A stretch of DNA of 58,186 nucleotides from Myxococcaceae bacterium (GCA_019694595.1 JAIBBQ010000016.1:1-58186); one strand, 5' to 3'; positions 1 through 9,737 are shown, counted from the stretch's first letter. Translations and numbers: made by a program. Notes: a model not told the origin generated them from the sequence alone.

Positions 1-120
1 CGAACCGCCACCCGCCGAGCCGCCACCCGCCGAGCCACCACCTGCCGAGCCACCACCTGCCGAGCCACCACCTGCCGAACCGCCACCCGCCGAGCCGCCA
101 CCCGCGGAGCCGCCTCCGCC
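1..120. repeat. 15-bp tandem repeat, 8 units, in frame
   Basis: Eight consecutive 15-bp units of the form CGAGCCGCCACCCGC, with third-position variants (CGAGCCACCACCTGC, CGAACCGCCACCCGC). The period is a multiple of three and each unit encodes Gly-Gly-Gly-Ser-Ala on the minus strand, so copy-number changes would lengthen or shorten the linker without a frameshift. The array may continue beyond the left edge. Confidence 0.9.
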
Positions 121-213
121 ACCAGAGGCGCCGCCGCCTCCAGGAGCATCGCCACAGGCGAAGAGCATCGAGCAGGCGAGGACGGAGACGAGGGTCGAGC
201 GGAGTCGGAACAT
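1..213 (-). CDS. Gly/Ser-rich lipoprotein, N-terminal part only
   Basis: The ATG at 213 opens a frame that runs off the left edge without a stop. The first 20 residues are a signal peptide (Arg at positions 3 and 5, then a hydrophobic stretch) ending in a lipobox-like LFAC with Cys20 as the likely lipidated residue. After GDAP the chain becomes almost pure Gly with Ala and Ser in a five-residue period. Such linkers after a lipobox recur in this window (1297-3438, 5162-5710) and probably space a surface domain from the outer membrane. The functional domain lies outside the window, so no role can be given. It is divergent from the gene starting at 416. Confidence 0.75.
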   Translation of the reverse strand, partial: MFRLRSTLVSVLACSMLFACGDAPGGGGASGGGGGSAGGGSAGGGSAGGGSAGGGSAGGGSAGGGSAGGGS

Positions 214-415
214 GGTGTCGACTGGAGCAAGGCGTATGCCCCGCCGGCCGCCTCGCTCAGACCTGCGATGCGACTGGTCCGAGGGCGGGCCGCTGCCCTC
301 CCGGACAGGACACCTGGGGCATTTTTCATCGCCCCGGCGTGGGGCCATGTGCGCCGAGCGCGCGCCCTCATTCTCCGGACCGCGCGTTCACCATTCTGAG
401 GCAACATCGAGGGCC

Positions 416-1297
416 ATGCTCTCGATCGTGGTGGCGGCGGCAGCGCTCGCCCTCGGCCAGGCCGACGTGGTCTCGCTGGCAGCGCCCGACTTCAGTCTGG
501 TCAACGTGACCCCGCAGGTCTCGCAGCTCTGCAGCAGTCACCTCGGCGCGGAGCTGTCGCAGCGCGGCGTGCGCCTCATCACCAACCGCGAGATCAGCTC
601 GATGATCGGCCTCGAGCGTCAGAAGCAGCTCATCGGCTGCAGCGAGTCGTCGACCAGCTGCCAGGCCGAGCTCGCGGCGGCCCTCGGCACCGACGGCCTG
701 TTGCTCGGCGACCTCGGCAAGCTGGGCAAGCGCTTCCAGATCGTGCTCAAGGTGATCAACGCCAGCAGCGCCCAGGTCATCACCACCTGGACGCGCACCG
801 TCGACGACGAGGGCGACCTCCTGCCCGCGCTGAGTCAGGCGGCGAACGAGCTCGCGCCGCGCATCAAGTCCGCGCTGGGACATGGCACCCCGTCCGCGAA
901 GGTCAGCCCTGCCGCCGAGCCCGCCCCGGTCGCGGCGCCACCGTCGGCGGCGGCGACCGTCGAGACCAGGCGCGTGAACCGGCACTGGCCGCTGATCCCG
1001 ACGCTCGTCGCCGGCGGCCTCGCGCTCGTCGGAGGGGCCTGCTGGTCCGCGGCCGGCGGCGCCTACGGCGAGCTCACCAACACCGGAGCAGCGCCGGGCT
1101 CGGTCACCGACCCTGGCAGCATCGCCACCCGGGGCCAGGCGCTCCAGTGGGCGGCCCGCATCGGCCTCGTCGGCGCCGGAGTCGCCCTGGTGACCGCCAC
1201 CGTCCTCTTCTTCCTGTCCGGCGAGGAGGTCCCCGTCTCGGTCGGAGCGGCGCCCACGGCCGGCGGGCTCAGCTTCGCCCTCGGAGGGGCCTTCTGA
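416..1297 (+). CDS. exported CsgG/LpoB-like protein with two C-terminal membrane segments
   Basis: The start was set at 416 because the protein then begins with a signal-peptide-like MLSIVVAAAALALGQA; the upstream in-frame extension has no protein character. Residues ~20-160 resemble the CsgG/LpoB/TolB-N type alpha-beta domain of myxobacterial exported proteins: a motif of the LITNREISSMIG kind, then GTDGLLLGDLGKLGKRFQIVLKV, which is typical of a two-layer sandwich repeating 'level of output' strands. Residues ~165-190 are Ala/Pro-rich, followed by two hydrophobic segments (~198-222 and ~243-268). The stop overlaps the next start (TGATGA), so the two are translationally coupled. Function unknown; the fold assignment is by eye. 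Confidence 0.75.
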   Translation: MLSIVVAAAALALGQADVVSLAAPDFSLVNVTPQVSQLCSSHLGAELSQRGVRLITNREISSMIGLERQKQLIGCSESSTSCQAELAAALGTDGLLLGDLGKLGKRFQIVLKVINASSAQVITTWTRTVDDEGDLLPALSQAANELAPRIKSALGHGTPSAKVSPAAEPAPVAAPPSAAATVETRRVNRHWPLIPTLVAGGLALVGGACWSAAGGAYGELTNTGAAPGSVTDPGSIATRGQALQWAARIGLVGAGVALVTATVLFFLSGEEVPVSVGAAPTAGGLSFALGGAF

Positions 1298-3438
1298 TGA
1301 AGCCTTCGATCTGGCACGCCACGGCGCTGGTCCTCCTGGCGGGGTGCTACGACTTCGACCAGGCGCAGGCCACGTGCCGCGAGAGCGGCCCCTGCCGAAC
1401 CTCGTCCGGCGGAGGGAGCGGGGTCGCGGGAGGGAACGGCGGCAGCGGCGGTGGCACCACGCCAGGAGGCGGCCCCGGCGGCGGCAGCGAGGCCTCGGGC
1501 GGCGGAACCGCCAGCGCCGGGGGCGGCACCACGGTCGCCACGGGCGGAGGTACCGGAGGCGCAGGTGGTGGCAGCGGCGGCGGCCGCGTCGATGCGGGGC
1601 CTCCCGGGCCGCTGAACGCGCTCGGGCCCTGCTCTGCCGATGGCCTCACCTGCTGGGATCACCCCGCCACCGGTGAAGCCTTCGTGCACGCTTCGTGGAC
1701 CGACGGAAACCAGGTGTGGCTCGCTGGCGACTACGGCCTGCTGATGCGCTTCGACGGCACGCGCTGGCGCCAAGTGGTGCCCCTCGTCACCAACGCCGAC
1801 AACCTCGACTCGTTCGTCAGCTACACGTCGATGCTTCGGATCGACGGCGGCATCCTCCTCGGCGGCGGTCGCTGCCGGCTGACCTTCGCGCCGATCGACG
1901 GCTCCGACGCGGGCCTGGTCTCCAACATCATCCCCGGCTGCGTGGGTGAGCTGCAGCTTGCGCAGAACGCCGGGGGCATCACCGCCGTCAGCACCCAGGG
2001 CGTGGTGTACCAGGGACAGAACCCGCTGTTCTTGACCCAGACCACCACCTCCTCCGCGCAGCTGACCTCGGTCGCTGCCGACGACCCGAACGGCGTCTTT
2101 GCTGGGTCCATGACCGGCGTGGTCTCGAGGCTGTCCGGCAGCAGCTTGGGCCAGGTGTTCTCCGCGGCCTCCTCGCAGCAGGCCATCACCTCCATGTGCC
2201 TGACGGGGACTGGCGAGCTGTGGTTCGCCGACTACTCCCAGTCGGCCTCGCACGTGAGCCGCGGCCCCCTCGACGGTGGCGCTCCGGTCGCGGTCACGCT
2301 TCCCGCGGGGTTCACGGGGCCGACCCAGGCGATCGGGCTGCTCCCAAAGGGAGACCTGCTCGTCGGCGACGAATACAAGGGGGTCGCGCGTTGTCTGCCC
2401 GACGGGACCTGCCAGCCCGTGGTGGACACCACCAATCGCCACCTCGGAACGCTCGAGACCAGCACCGGCGATGGCGGTCACGACGCGGTCGCTGCGGGCA
2501 CCGGCTTCGTCTACTGGCGGGAAGGCCTCAACTTCGCCTGGCAGTCGCTCGTGCCGGCGCGCTCGCCCATCAACGACATCACCTCCCTCGCTGATGGCGG
2601 GCTGCTCGCCGTGGGCGACGACGACCTGGTGCTGGTGCGCACCGACACCGGCTGGTCAGCCACGAGCGAGTCACCGCCGGGCACCGGCACCCAGCAGCTC
2701 AACTCCGTGGTCGAGCTCCCGTCGCGAGACGTCTGGGTCTCCGGCTCCTTCGCGCCCACCCTGGGGCGGCTCACGCCGGGCCCTGGCCTCACCATCACGC
2801 CCGCCTTGCTCCTGGCCCGTGACGGCGGCGCGGTGGGCGGTACCGAGTCGGCCCGGCGCATCGTGCGTCTGCGCGCGTCGGGCAACACCGCGCTCGCCGT
2901 CGGCGACAAGGGGACCGTGCGACGCTGGGCCGGGGGGCTGCAGTGGGTGGTCATTCCCGGCATCTCGACCACGGTCGACGTGCGTGACGCCATGATCTTC
3001 CCCGACGGGGGCGCAATTCTCGTGGGGTCCGGGCCGACGACGTGGTCCTTGAGCGGCGATCAGCTCGCTCCCCTGACACTCACCAACCCACCCAACCTGA
3101 CCATCTCCGCCATCGCGGGGACCGGCAGCGATCTCTTCTGGGTGGCCGGCTCGAACGGGCCGTACGACTGCTCGGTCTGGCGCTGCAGCTCCGGCACCTG
3201 CCAGCAGGAGCCACAGCCCGCGGGAGCGCCGCCGTGCCATGACCTCCTGGTCCGCGGTCCGAACGACGTGTGGGTCGCCGGCAACGACGGCTACGTCGCG
3301 CACCGGGAGCAAGGGAACTGGGTGCGGCAGGCAACCTACGCTGCAGGAGGCGTGAACTTCTCCAGCATCCGCGAACTCCAGGGCCGCCTGTACTTCGTCG
3401 GCGACTGGGGCGCGGTGCTGGTGAAGGCCGTTCCCTGA
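1297..3438 (+). CDS. lipoprotein with Gly-rich linker and beta-propeller-like domain
   Basis: 713 residues from an ATG overlapping the previous stop by one base. The signal peptide ends in the lipobox LLAGC (Cys17). Residues ~35-105 form a Gly/Ser/Thr linker. The remainder is a chain of ~50-residue units of the 'W.AG..G...R..G..W' kind (for example VWLAGDYGLLMRFDGTRW near the start and VWVAGNDGYVAHREQGNW near the end), as in bacterial proteins with YCF48-like or Kelch-like propellers. Cys pairs occur in the first and last blades. A surface-exposed binding or scaffold role is likely, but no catalytic motif is visible. It is probably expressed with the CsgG/LpoB-like gene just upstream. Confidence 0.8.
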   Translation: MKPSIWHATALVLLAGCYDFDQAQATCRESGPCRTSSGGGSGVAGGNGGSGGGTTPGGGPGGGSEASGGGTASAGGGTTVATGGGTGGAGGGSGGGRVDAGPPGPLNALGPCSADGLTCWDHPATGEAFVHASWTDGNQVWLAGDYGLLMRFDGTRWRQVVPLVTNADNLDSFVSYTSMLRIDGGILLGGGRCRLTFAPIDGSDAGLVSNIIPGCVGELQLAQNAGGITAVSTQGVVYQGQNPLFLTQTTTSSAQLTSVAADDPNGVFAGSMTGVVSRLSGSSLGQVFSAASSQQAITSMCLTGTGELWFADYSQSASHVSRGPLDGGAPVAVTLPAGFTGPTQAIGLLPKGDLLVGDEYKGVARCLPDGTCQPVVDTTNRHLGTLETSTGDGGHDAVAAGTGFVYWREGLNFAWQSLVPARSPINDITSLADGGLLAVGDDDLVLVRTDTGWSATSESPPGTGTQQLNSVVELPSRDVWVSGSFAPTLGRLTPGPGLTITPALLLARDGGAVGGTESARRIVRLRASGNTALAVGDKGTVRRWAGGLQWVVIPGISTTVDVRDAMIFPDGGAILVGSGPTTWSLSGDQLAPLTLTNPPNLTISAIAGTGSDLFWVAGSNGPYDCSVWRCSSGTCQQEPQPAGAPPCHDLLVRGPNDVWVAGNDGYVAHREQGNWVRQATYAAGGVNFSSIRELQGRLYFVGDWGAVLVKAVP

Positions 3439-3481
3439 AGCGAACGGCTGCTCACTTCCACCACCGCGCCAGACTGGCGAG

Positions 3482-3553
<72 letters not shown>

Positions 3554-3574
3554 TAAGCTGCGAATGCGCGCGCA

Positions 3575-3602
3575 ATTAGCCATGCGAGATCATCCCTGTC
3601 AA
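3575..3602 (-). promoter_or_regulatory. sigma-70 type promoter of tRNA-Val
   Basis: On the minus strand a perfect -35 TTGACA (3597-3602) lies 16 bp from GCTAAT (3575-3580), which matches four of six bases of the -10 consensus. Transcription would start about 15 nt before the tRNA. The stretch just after the -10 is GCGCGCGC, a GC-rich discriminator of the kind that makes stable-RNA promoters sensitive to ppGpp. Confidence 0.7.
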
Positions 3603-3636
3603 CGGATGACGCCATCGAACACCCGGCGCTGACGCG

Positions 3637-4278
3637 ATGAGCCTCCTTCCCCACGACGCCACCTTCGAGGAACTGGTCCAGGACTGCTTCACCGCCTTCC
3701 GTGGGCGGGGGGTGATGCTGTCGGCCCTCGACGCCGAGCTGGTGCACGCCTGGGCCCTCCAGGCGGTGCCGTACGAGGTGGTCGCCCGGGGCATCAAGAA
3801 GGCCGCCGCCCGCCTGCAGTACGACGCCCGCCCCGACGAAGGCCTGCGCTCCCTGTCCGCGTGCCGCCGCGACGTCGAGCAGGAGATCGCCAAGTACCTG
3901 CGCACCTCCATCGGCCAGCACCAGCCCGCGCCGGCCAAGCCCAGGGCCACCGAGCCCCTCGAGGCGACCCGCGCCCGGAAGCTCAAGGCCGTGCTGCTGG
4001 ACCTCGCGGCTGCCCACCCGCGGCTCACTGGCCTCCAGGCCTTCGTGGAACGCCTCGCGCCAGCCCCGGACCTCGCCGCCGCCGATCGCCAGGAAGCCAG
4101 GGCGGTCGCCGCGGTGCTGCGCGCCCTGCCCTTCGCCGAGCGGTTTGCGCTCTTGCGCGAAGCCTCGCGACTCGTGCAGAACGCTCAGCCCATCACGGCG
4201 CAGGCGCGCCTGGACTCCCTTCGCTTCTTCCGCGCCTGGCAGCTCAGGCGACATCTCGACGTGCCGAGCTTCTGGTGA
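3637..4278 (+). CDS. unknown helical protein coupled to a DnaC-like ATPase
   Basis: 213 residues, predicted mostly alpha-helical, Ala/Leu/Arg-rich, without signal peptide or membrane segments. Residues 1-75 contain a patterned helical region (FEELVQDCFTAF, then VPYEVVARGIKKAA). That resembles the small winged-helix or DnaD/DnaT-like partners often encoded next to helicase loaders, but no family motif can be named with confidence. No clear Shine-Dalgarno sequence precedes the ATG. The stop overlaps the start of the next gene in TGATGA, so the products are made in step and probably act together. A primosome or helicase-loading accessory role is inferred only from this context. Confidence 0.7.
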   Translation: MSLLPHDATFEELVQDCFTAFRGRGVMLSALDAELVHAWALQAVPYEVVARGIKKAAARLQYDARPDEGLRSLSACRRDVEQEIAKYLRTSIGQHQPAPAKPRATEPLEATRARKLKAVLLDLAAAHPRLTGLQAFVERLAPAPDLAAADRQEARAVAAVLRALPFAERFALLREASRLVQNAQPITAQARLDSLRFFRAWQLRRHLDVPSFW

Positions 4279-5132
4279 TGACGACCTCCGCTTCCTGCCC
4301 AGTCCCCGCGTACACCATCACCCGCCACGGAGACCTCGCGCTCGCGTCCGTCCCCGGCAAGATGGACGACTGCACGCTCTGCCGCGGCACCGGGCTGTCG
4401 TTGAGCATCGTGGTGCGCGACGGCAAGGAATACGAGGTCGCCCACCCCTGCAATCGGCGCACGCTGGAAGCCCGGCTGGCCAAGTTCAACGCCGCCAACA
4501 TCCCCGCGGCGCTGTCCCACGCCACCTTCGAGAACTTCCGCCCCAAGGACCCCGAAGGCGACCGCGCCCGGCGCACCGCCCAGGCGTTCGCGCTGGGGTG
4601 GCCGGCGAGCCGGGGCTTCGTGCTCTCGGGCCCGGTGGGCACCGGCAAGTCGCACCTGCTCGCCGCAGCCCTGCGCGCGGTGACGCTGGAGCGCGGCGTG
4701 AGCGCGGCCTACGTGGAGATCTCGCTGCTGTTCCAGACCATTCGCCGCGGGTTCGACCAGGGCAAGAGCAGCGGGGAGATCATCGAGCCGCTCGCCAAGG
4801 TCGAGCTCCTGGCCATCGACGAGATCGGCAAGGGCCGCGGCAGCGTCTTCGAGCTGGAGACGCTCGATGAGCTGATCGCCCGCCGCTACAACGCCGGCCG
4901 GGTCACGCTCTTCGCCACCAACTACTCGCTCGTGCCCCCGGAGCTGCGCCCCGCGCGCACCGGCTACTCGAGCTCCGAGGATCGGAAGGAAGCGGGCCGC
5001 GAGTCGAGGCTGCTCTGCGACCGCGTCGGCGATCGCATCTACAGCCGCCTCTGCGAGCTCTGCGACTTCGTCGAGCTCCCGCTCGACACGCCGGACCACC
5101 GGCGGGTGAGTCAGGCCCAGCGCGCCCGCTGA
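4278..5132 (+). CDS. DnaC/DnaI/IstB-like AAA+ ATPase with N-terminal zinc motif
   Basis: 284 residues. Residues 32-58 hold a probable zinc-binding motif (Cys32-x2-Cys35 ... His56-Pro-Cys58), as in several DnaC/DnaI-type loaders. The AAA+ core shows Walker A GPVGTGKS (118-125), Walker B LLAIDE (177-182) and a sensor-1 Asn in LFATNYS (Asn215). The likely role is loading the replicative helicase DnaB onto DNA or onto a primosome. IstB-type transposition helpers share the fold, but no IstA or insertion-sequence ends are visible here and IstB normally lacks the N-terminal Cys motif. Translationally coupled to the helical protein upstream. Whether it is the housekeeping loader or a leftover of a mobile element next to the tRNA cannot be decided from sequence alone. 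Confidence 0.85.
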   Translation: MTTSASCPVPAYTITRHGDLALASVPGKMDDCTLCRGTGLSLSIVVRDGKEYEVAHPCNRRTLEARLAKFNAANIPAALSHATFENFRPKDPEGDRARRTAQAFALGWPASRGFVLSGPVGTGKSHLLAAALRAVTLERGVSAAYVEISLLFQTIRRGFDQGKSSGEIIEPLAKVELLAIDEIGKGRGSVFELETLDELIARRYNAGRVTLFATNYSLVPPELRPARTGYSSSEDRKEAGRESRLLCDRVGDRIYSRLCELCDFVELPLDTPDHRRVSQAQRAR

Positions 5133-5161
5133 CCGACGGGCGCGCTGCGCAACTGAAGTCG

Positions 5162-5710
5162 TTACTTGGTGGCGCCCGAGCAGATCCACGCCTTGAACTG
5201 GGCGATCTCCGCGTCGCTCAGCATGGTGCCGTCGTTGGGCATCGCGCCGCCCACGTTCTCGTTCTTCGGGCCCTTCACCTTGGGCGACCCGCCGTGCAGC
5301 TTGAGCCACATCGAGCTGTTGGCGAGGTTCTTGGGGTCGACGACCTTGAGGGTCGCGTTGGAGCCCGCGTACTTGGAGTTCGCGCCCACCGTCGCCGCGT
5401 GGAAGTTGTCCAGGTTGGTGTAGTCGCCGTACGCGAAGCCCGAGCCCGCGGCCATGCCGCCCGACGCGGGGAAGTGGCACTCCTTGCACTTCATGCCCGC
5501 GACGCCCGCGAAGAGCTGGGTGGTGGTCACCGTGCCAGCGTCGGCGTTGCAGGTGGTGTCGATCGACGACGTGCCACCGCCCGAGCCGCCGCCGGAACCG
5601 CCGCCGCCGCCGCTCCCGCCGCAGCCAGCTCCTCCGAGGGACCCCGCACCGATCGCACACAGGACAACCAGACCACCCGACGACAACGAGACCACCGCGC
5701 GCTTCAACAT
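5162..5710 (-). CDS. mono-haem c-type cytochrome lipoprotein
   Basis: 182 residues when begun at the ATG at 5710, which gives a clean signal peptide; an upstream in-frame ATG at 5740 would add ten residues before it. The lipobox GGAGC puts the lipidated Cys at residue 30, followed by a Gly/Ser linker to ~48. One haem-binding motif CKECH is at 75-79, and a distal Met in AMPNDGTMLSDAEI (~residue 160) can be the sixth ligand. The Ser-Asp-Ala-Glu-Ile...Ala-Trp-Ile end is typical of the last helix of class I cytochromes. It probably carries electrons at the periplasmic or cell surface. No oxidase or reductase partner is adjacent. Confidence 0.85.
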   Translation of the reverse strand: MLKRAVVSLSSGGLVVLCAIGAGSLGGAGCGGSGGGGGSGGGSGGGTSSIDTTCNADAGTVTTTQLFAGVAGMKCKECHFPASGGMAAGSGFAYGDYTNLDNFHAATVGANSKYAGSNATLKVVDPKNLANSSMWLKLHGGSPKVKGPKNENVGGAMPNDGTMLSDAEIAQFKAWICSGATK

Positions 5711-5878
5711 GGGCTGAATCCTTCCTCGAAAGATGAACAAGACTGCCGGCCTGGCGCGCTAACTGACTGATTTGCCGTTCGACCGCCAGCGAAACTTGAG
5801 CAGCGCGGCCGGCCTGGAACCCCGGTGTTTCCAGATCGTGCGCCGTTTGCGGGGAGCCCCCGTCTACCCTTCGGGCCT

Positions 5879-5891
5879 TTCCGTAACGGAA
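5879..5891. promoter_or_regulatory. small inverted repeat upstream of 5931 gene
   Basis: TTCCGT-A-ACGGAA, a 6+1+6 inverted repeat 39 nt before the GTG at 5931, in the 220-bp divergent spacer. It could be a regulator half-site pair or chance. No clear -35/-10 pair was found nearby. Confidence 0.25.
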
Positions 5892-5930
5892 GTGCTCGCC
5901 TCGCTGTTCCCTTCTGCGCTGGAGCCCTGC

Positions 5931-6917
5931 GTGCCCCTCACGTTCGCCGCCCTGCTCGCCGTCTCGCTCGCGGCCGCCCCCCCGAAGTGCGCCGAGTTCG
6001 ACGCGCAGCTCTCGAAGACCTACGGCTTCCGTCCCGCCAAGCTCTCGCCCGACGAGCGCAAGGCGAAGAACGCGGAGCTCGACGCCTTCTGGGCCGCCGC
6101 CAAGTCTCACGGCGCCGACTGGGTGCCCTGCCTGCGCGCGGCGCTCAAGAACCCCAAGCGCGACCACTTCTTCGCCTACGACGGCGCCCAGCTGCTGCGC
6201 TCGCTCTCGCAGGCGGCGGAAGATCAGCAGCTGCTCCTCGAGGCGTACCGCGACGCCGACTTCGACGACGTGCAGCTCCGCGAGTGGGTCGAGGGCCTGT
6301 CCCGGCTCGGCTTCCAGGGCGTCGACACCTCCAGCGCCGCCGCCCGCTGGTTCACCCTGCCCAAGCCCCAGTACAACGTGCCCGAGCACGCCCAGCTCAT
6401 GGGGCTCTCGGCCGGGGCGCTGTTCCTCTACGGCGCGATGGACGAGGCCGTCGCCACGCCGGCCCTGATCGCGCTCGCCAAGAAGAAGAACCCACTCGAG
6501 GTGCAGCGCACGCTCCTGTACCTGCTCGCCCGCCAGAACACTCCCGCCGCCACCGCCTTCCTCAAGGGCCTCACGTGCGAGAGCGAGCTGTGCCCCAAGG
6601 AAGCGGCGCCCGAGGTGCTCGCGCTGCGCAAGGGCGAAGGCCGCCTCACGCCCCGCGCGAGCCCAAAGGTCACCCGTGAGCGCTTCGTGGCGGCTTTCGA
6701 AGGCATCCTCAAGAAGGACTGGAAGGCCTTCGACGCCATCAACCACGAGCTGCCCGACGCCGAGCTCGACCTGGTGGCGGTGCTCGAGCCCGGGGACCTG
6801 CCGCTCCTGCGCAAGGTCCGCCGGCTCACCGCGTCGTACGCGAACCCGCACATGGCGAAGCTCTACGACGAGCTGTCCAGGGCGCTCTACACGCTCACCT
6901 TCGAGCGCGCGAAGTAG
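5931..6917 (+). CDS. exported protein of unknown function, helical-repeat-like
   Basis: A GTG start is chosen at 5931 because GGAG lies six bases upstream and the protein then opens with a signal peptide (PLTFAALLAVSLAAA) cleaved near residue 17; the longer open frame upstream is not signal-like. The 328-residue product has one Cys pair region near the N-terminus and another in LTCESELCP. The body is Leu/Ala-rich helices spaced about 35-40 residues apart, suggesting HEAT/TPR-like alpha-solenoid packing. No catalytic motif is recognised. It is convergent with groEL, separated by a strong hairpin. Confidence 0.7.
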   Translation: MPLTFAALLAVSLAAAPPKCAEFDAQLSKTYGFRPAKLSPDERKAKNAELDAFWAAAKSHGADWVPCLRAALKNPKRDHFFAYDGAQLLRSLSQAAEDQQLLLEAYRDADFDDVQLREWVEGLSRLGFQGVDTSSAAARWFTLPKPQYNVPEHAQLMGLSAGALFLYGAMDEAVATPALIALAKKKNPLEVQRTLLYLLARQNTPAATAFLKGLTCESELCPKEAAPEVLALRKGEGRLTPRASPKVTRERFVAAFEGILKKDWKAFDAINHELPDAELDLVAVLEPGDLPLLRKVRRLTASYANPHMAKLYDELSRALYTLTFERAK

Positions 6918-6936
6918 CGGGGCCCGAACGCAACGA

Positions 6937-6965
6937 CGCCCCGCGATCGAACCGATCGCGAGGCG
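6937..6965. terminator. hairpin between convergent genes
   Basis: CGCGATCG-AAC-CGATCGCG forms a perfect 8-bp stem (6942-6949 with 6953-6960), extended by four more pairs (CGCC/GGCG) after one C-A mismatch. It lies between the ends of the 5931 gene and groEL, where a bidirectional terminator is expected. No T-run follows on either strand, so it may act with Rho or as an RNA 3'-end stabiliser. Confidence 0.55.
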
Positions 6966-7003
6966 CCGTGCACTGCAGTGACTTCAGCGATCGCTCGCCG
7001 AAC

Positions 7004-8641
<1,638 letters not shown>

Positions 8642-8686
8642 GAATTGAACCTCCTGAAAAGACTGGGTTTTGATTCCGGGGAGCCG

Positions 8687-8713
8687 TTAGCACTCGACAA
8701 CTGCGAGCGCTAA
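8687..8713. promoter_or_regulatory. CIRCE operator (HrcA site) of groEL
   Basis: TTAGCACTC-N9-GAGCGCTAA, matching the CIRCE consensus TTAGCACTC-N9-GAGTGCTAA at 17 of 18 arm positions. It ends 45 bp before the groEL start codon and overlaps the probable -10 region, the usual arrangement for HrcA repression of heat-shock genes. Confidence 0.93.
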
Positions 8714-8732
8714 TTAAGCATTGCCCAGGGAA

Positions 8733-8738
8733 TGTCAA
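8733..8738 (-). promoter_or_regulatory. -35 box of the groEL promoter
   Basis: A perfect TTGACA on the minus strand. The A/T-rich TTAATTA at about 8710-8717, 15-17 bp downstream and touching the CIRCE arm, would serve as a weak -10. Repressor bound at CIRCE would block this promoter. Confidence 0.5.
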
Positions 8739-8769
8739 CCCAGCCCAGGAAGGGTCGGCCGCCCGGAAG

Positions 8770-9648
8770 CTACCCGGGGTCGGCGAGCCGGCGCTTGGTG
8801 AGCGCCAGGTACTCGGGGTTCATGTCCAGCCCCACGAAGCGGCAGCCCTTGCGCAGGGCGGCCACGCCGGTGGTGCCGGAGCCGCAGAACGGGTCGAGCA
8901 CCAGCGCGTCTTCGGGGGCACTGGCCTCGATGATGCGCTCGAGGAGCCGCACCGGCTTCTGGGTGGGGTGGCGCCCGTGGGTCTTCTCGCCGTTGCGCGG
9001 GGTGAGCTCGCTCCACAGCCGGCCGTGGCCGTCGTCGGACAGCTCGGCGTCGCCGGTCGGCGGCAGGGCCCACGCGTCGCGCATCTGCTTGCCGCCGTTC
9101 TCCTGCTTCATCGCCTGGTAGTTGAAGGTGTGCTTGAGCGGCCCCTTCCCCGTGGTCGGCGAGGCCCAGAGCAGGATCTCGGTCGAGTGGGTGAAGTAGC
9201 GGCAGGCGAGGTTCGGCGAGGCGTTGGGCTTGAACCAGGTGACGGTGTTGAGCAGCTTCATGCCGAGCTGCTGCATCGCGAACCCGACGCTGAAGATGAC
9301 GTGCTGGGTGCCCGAGACCCACAGGGTGCCCGTCGGCTTGAGCACGCGCTGGCAGGCCTTGAGCCAGGACTTGGTGAAGGCGTGATCTTCTTCCACGCCC
9401 TGGGAAGCGTCCCACCCGCCCTTGTCCACCTTCACCCGCTTGCCGCCCTGGCAGGTGAAGCCCCCGTTCGACAGGAAGTACGGCGGGTCGGCGAACACCA
9501 CGTCGAAGGTGTGCGGCTCGAAGGACTCCATCAGCGCGAGCGAGTCGCCGCGGTAGAGCACCCACTGCTTCGCGCGCGCGAACTCGGCATCCTTGAGCGA
9601 CGGCAGCGAGCGAAACGGAATGGATTCGGCGAGAGCTGAGCGCGGCAT
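8770..9648 (-). CDS. beta-class adenine-N6 DNA methyltransferase, DpnA-like, orphan
   Basis: 292 residues from the ATG at 9648 (GGAGG six bases upstream). The catalytic motif IV DPPY (54-57), within FADPPYFLSNGG, precedes the AdoMet-binding motif I FCGSG (253-257). That order defines beta-class methyltransferases. By recollection the order and wording of several blocks (FADPPYFLSNGG, LACRYFTHSTE, HPTQKP, DPF.GSGTTG) closely follow DpnA (M.DpnIIB) of Streptococcus, which methylates adenine in GATC and can act on single-stranded DNA. GATC is therefore the expected target, but this is inference. No restriction endonuclease gene is adjacent, so it is probably an orphan regulator of replication, repair or gene expression. 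Confidence 0.88.
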   Translation of the reverse strand: MPRSALAESIPFRSLPSLKDAEFARAKQWVLYRGDSLALMESFEPHTFDVVFADPPYFLSNGGFTCQGGKRVKVDKGGWDASQGVEEDHAFTKSWLKACQRVLKPTGTLWVSGTQHVIFSVGFAMQQLGMKLLNTVTWFKPNASPNLACRYFTHSTEILLWASPTTGKGPLKHTFNYQAMKQENGGKQMRDAWALPPTGDAELSDDGHGRLWSELTPRNGEKTHGRHPTQKPVRLLERIIEASAPEDALVLDPFCGSGTTGVAALRKGCRFVGLDMNPEYLALTKRRLADPG

Positions 9649-9668
9649 CGAGGCCTCCAGAAAGGAAT

Positions 9669-9686
9669 CGCCGCGAAGCCGCGGCG
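9669..9686 (-). promoter_or_regulatory. 5'-leader hairpin of the methyltransferase gene
   Basis: CGCCGCG-GCTT-CGCGGCG (minus strand) gives a 7-bp GC stem with a tetraloop, ending about 20 nt before the methyltransferase start codon and just ahead of its GGAGG. It could protect the mRNA 5' part or tune translation. Confidence 0.4.
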
Positions 9687-9701
9687 CCCCTTCACGGTAG
9701 G

Positions 9702-9737
9702 TGAGCGATCGATCGCGTCCAGTTTTCGGATCGCTCA
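9702..9737. promoter_or_regulatory. GATC cluster within an inverted repeat upstream of the methyltransferase
   Basis: TGAGCGATC (9702-9710) and GATCGCTCA (9729-9737) form a 9-bp inverted repeat that includes the stop codon of the upstream PBP4-like gene. It holds three GATC sites (9707, 9711, 9729) in 26 bp. It may be a terminator-like hairpin, or a methylation-sensitive control site for the DpnA-like gene. Confidence 0.4.

Noticed and set aside
4278-5132. IstB of an insertion sequence
   Set aside because: No IstA gene or terminal inverted repeats nearby; the N-terminal Cys motif and the coupled upstream gene fit a helicase loader better.
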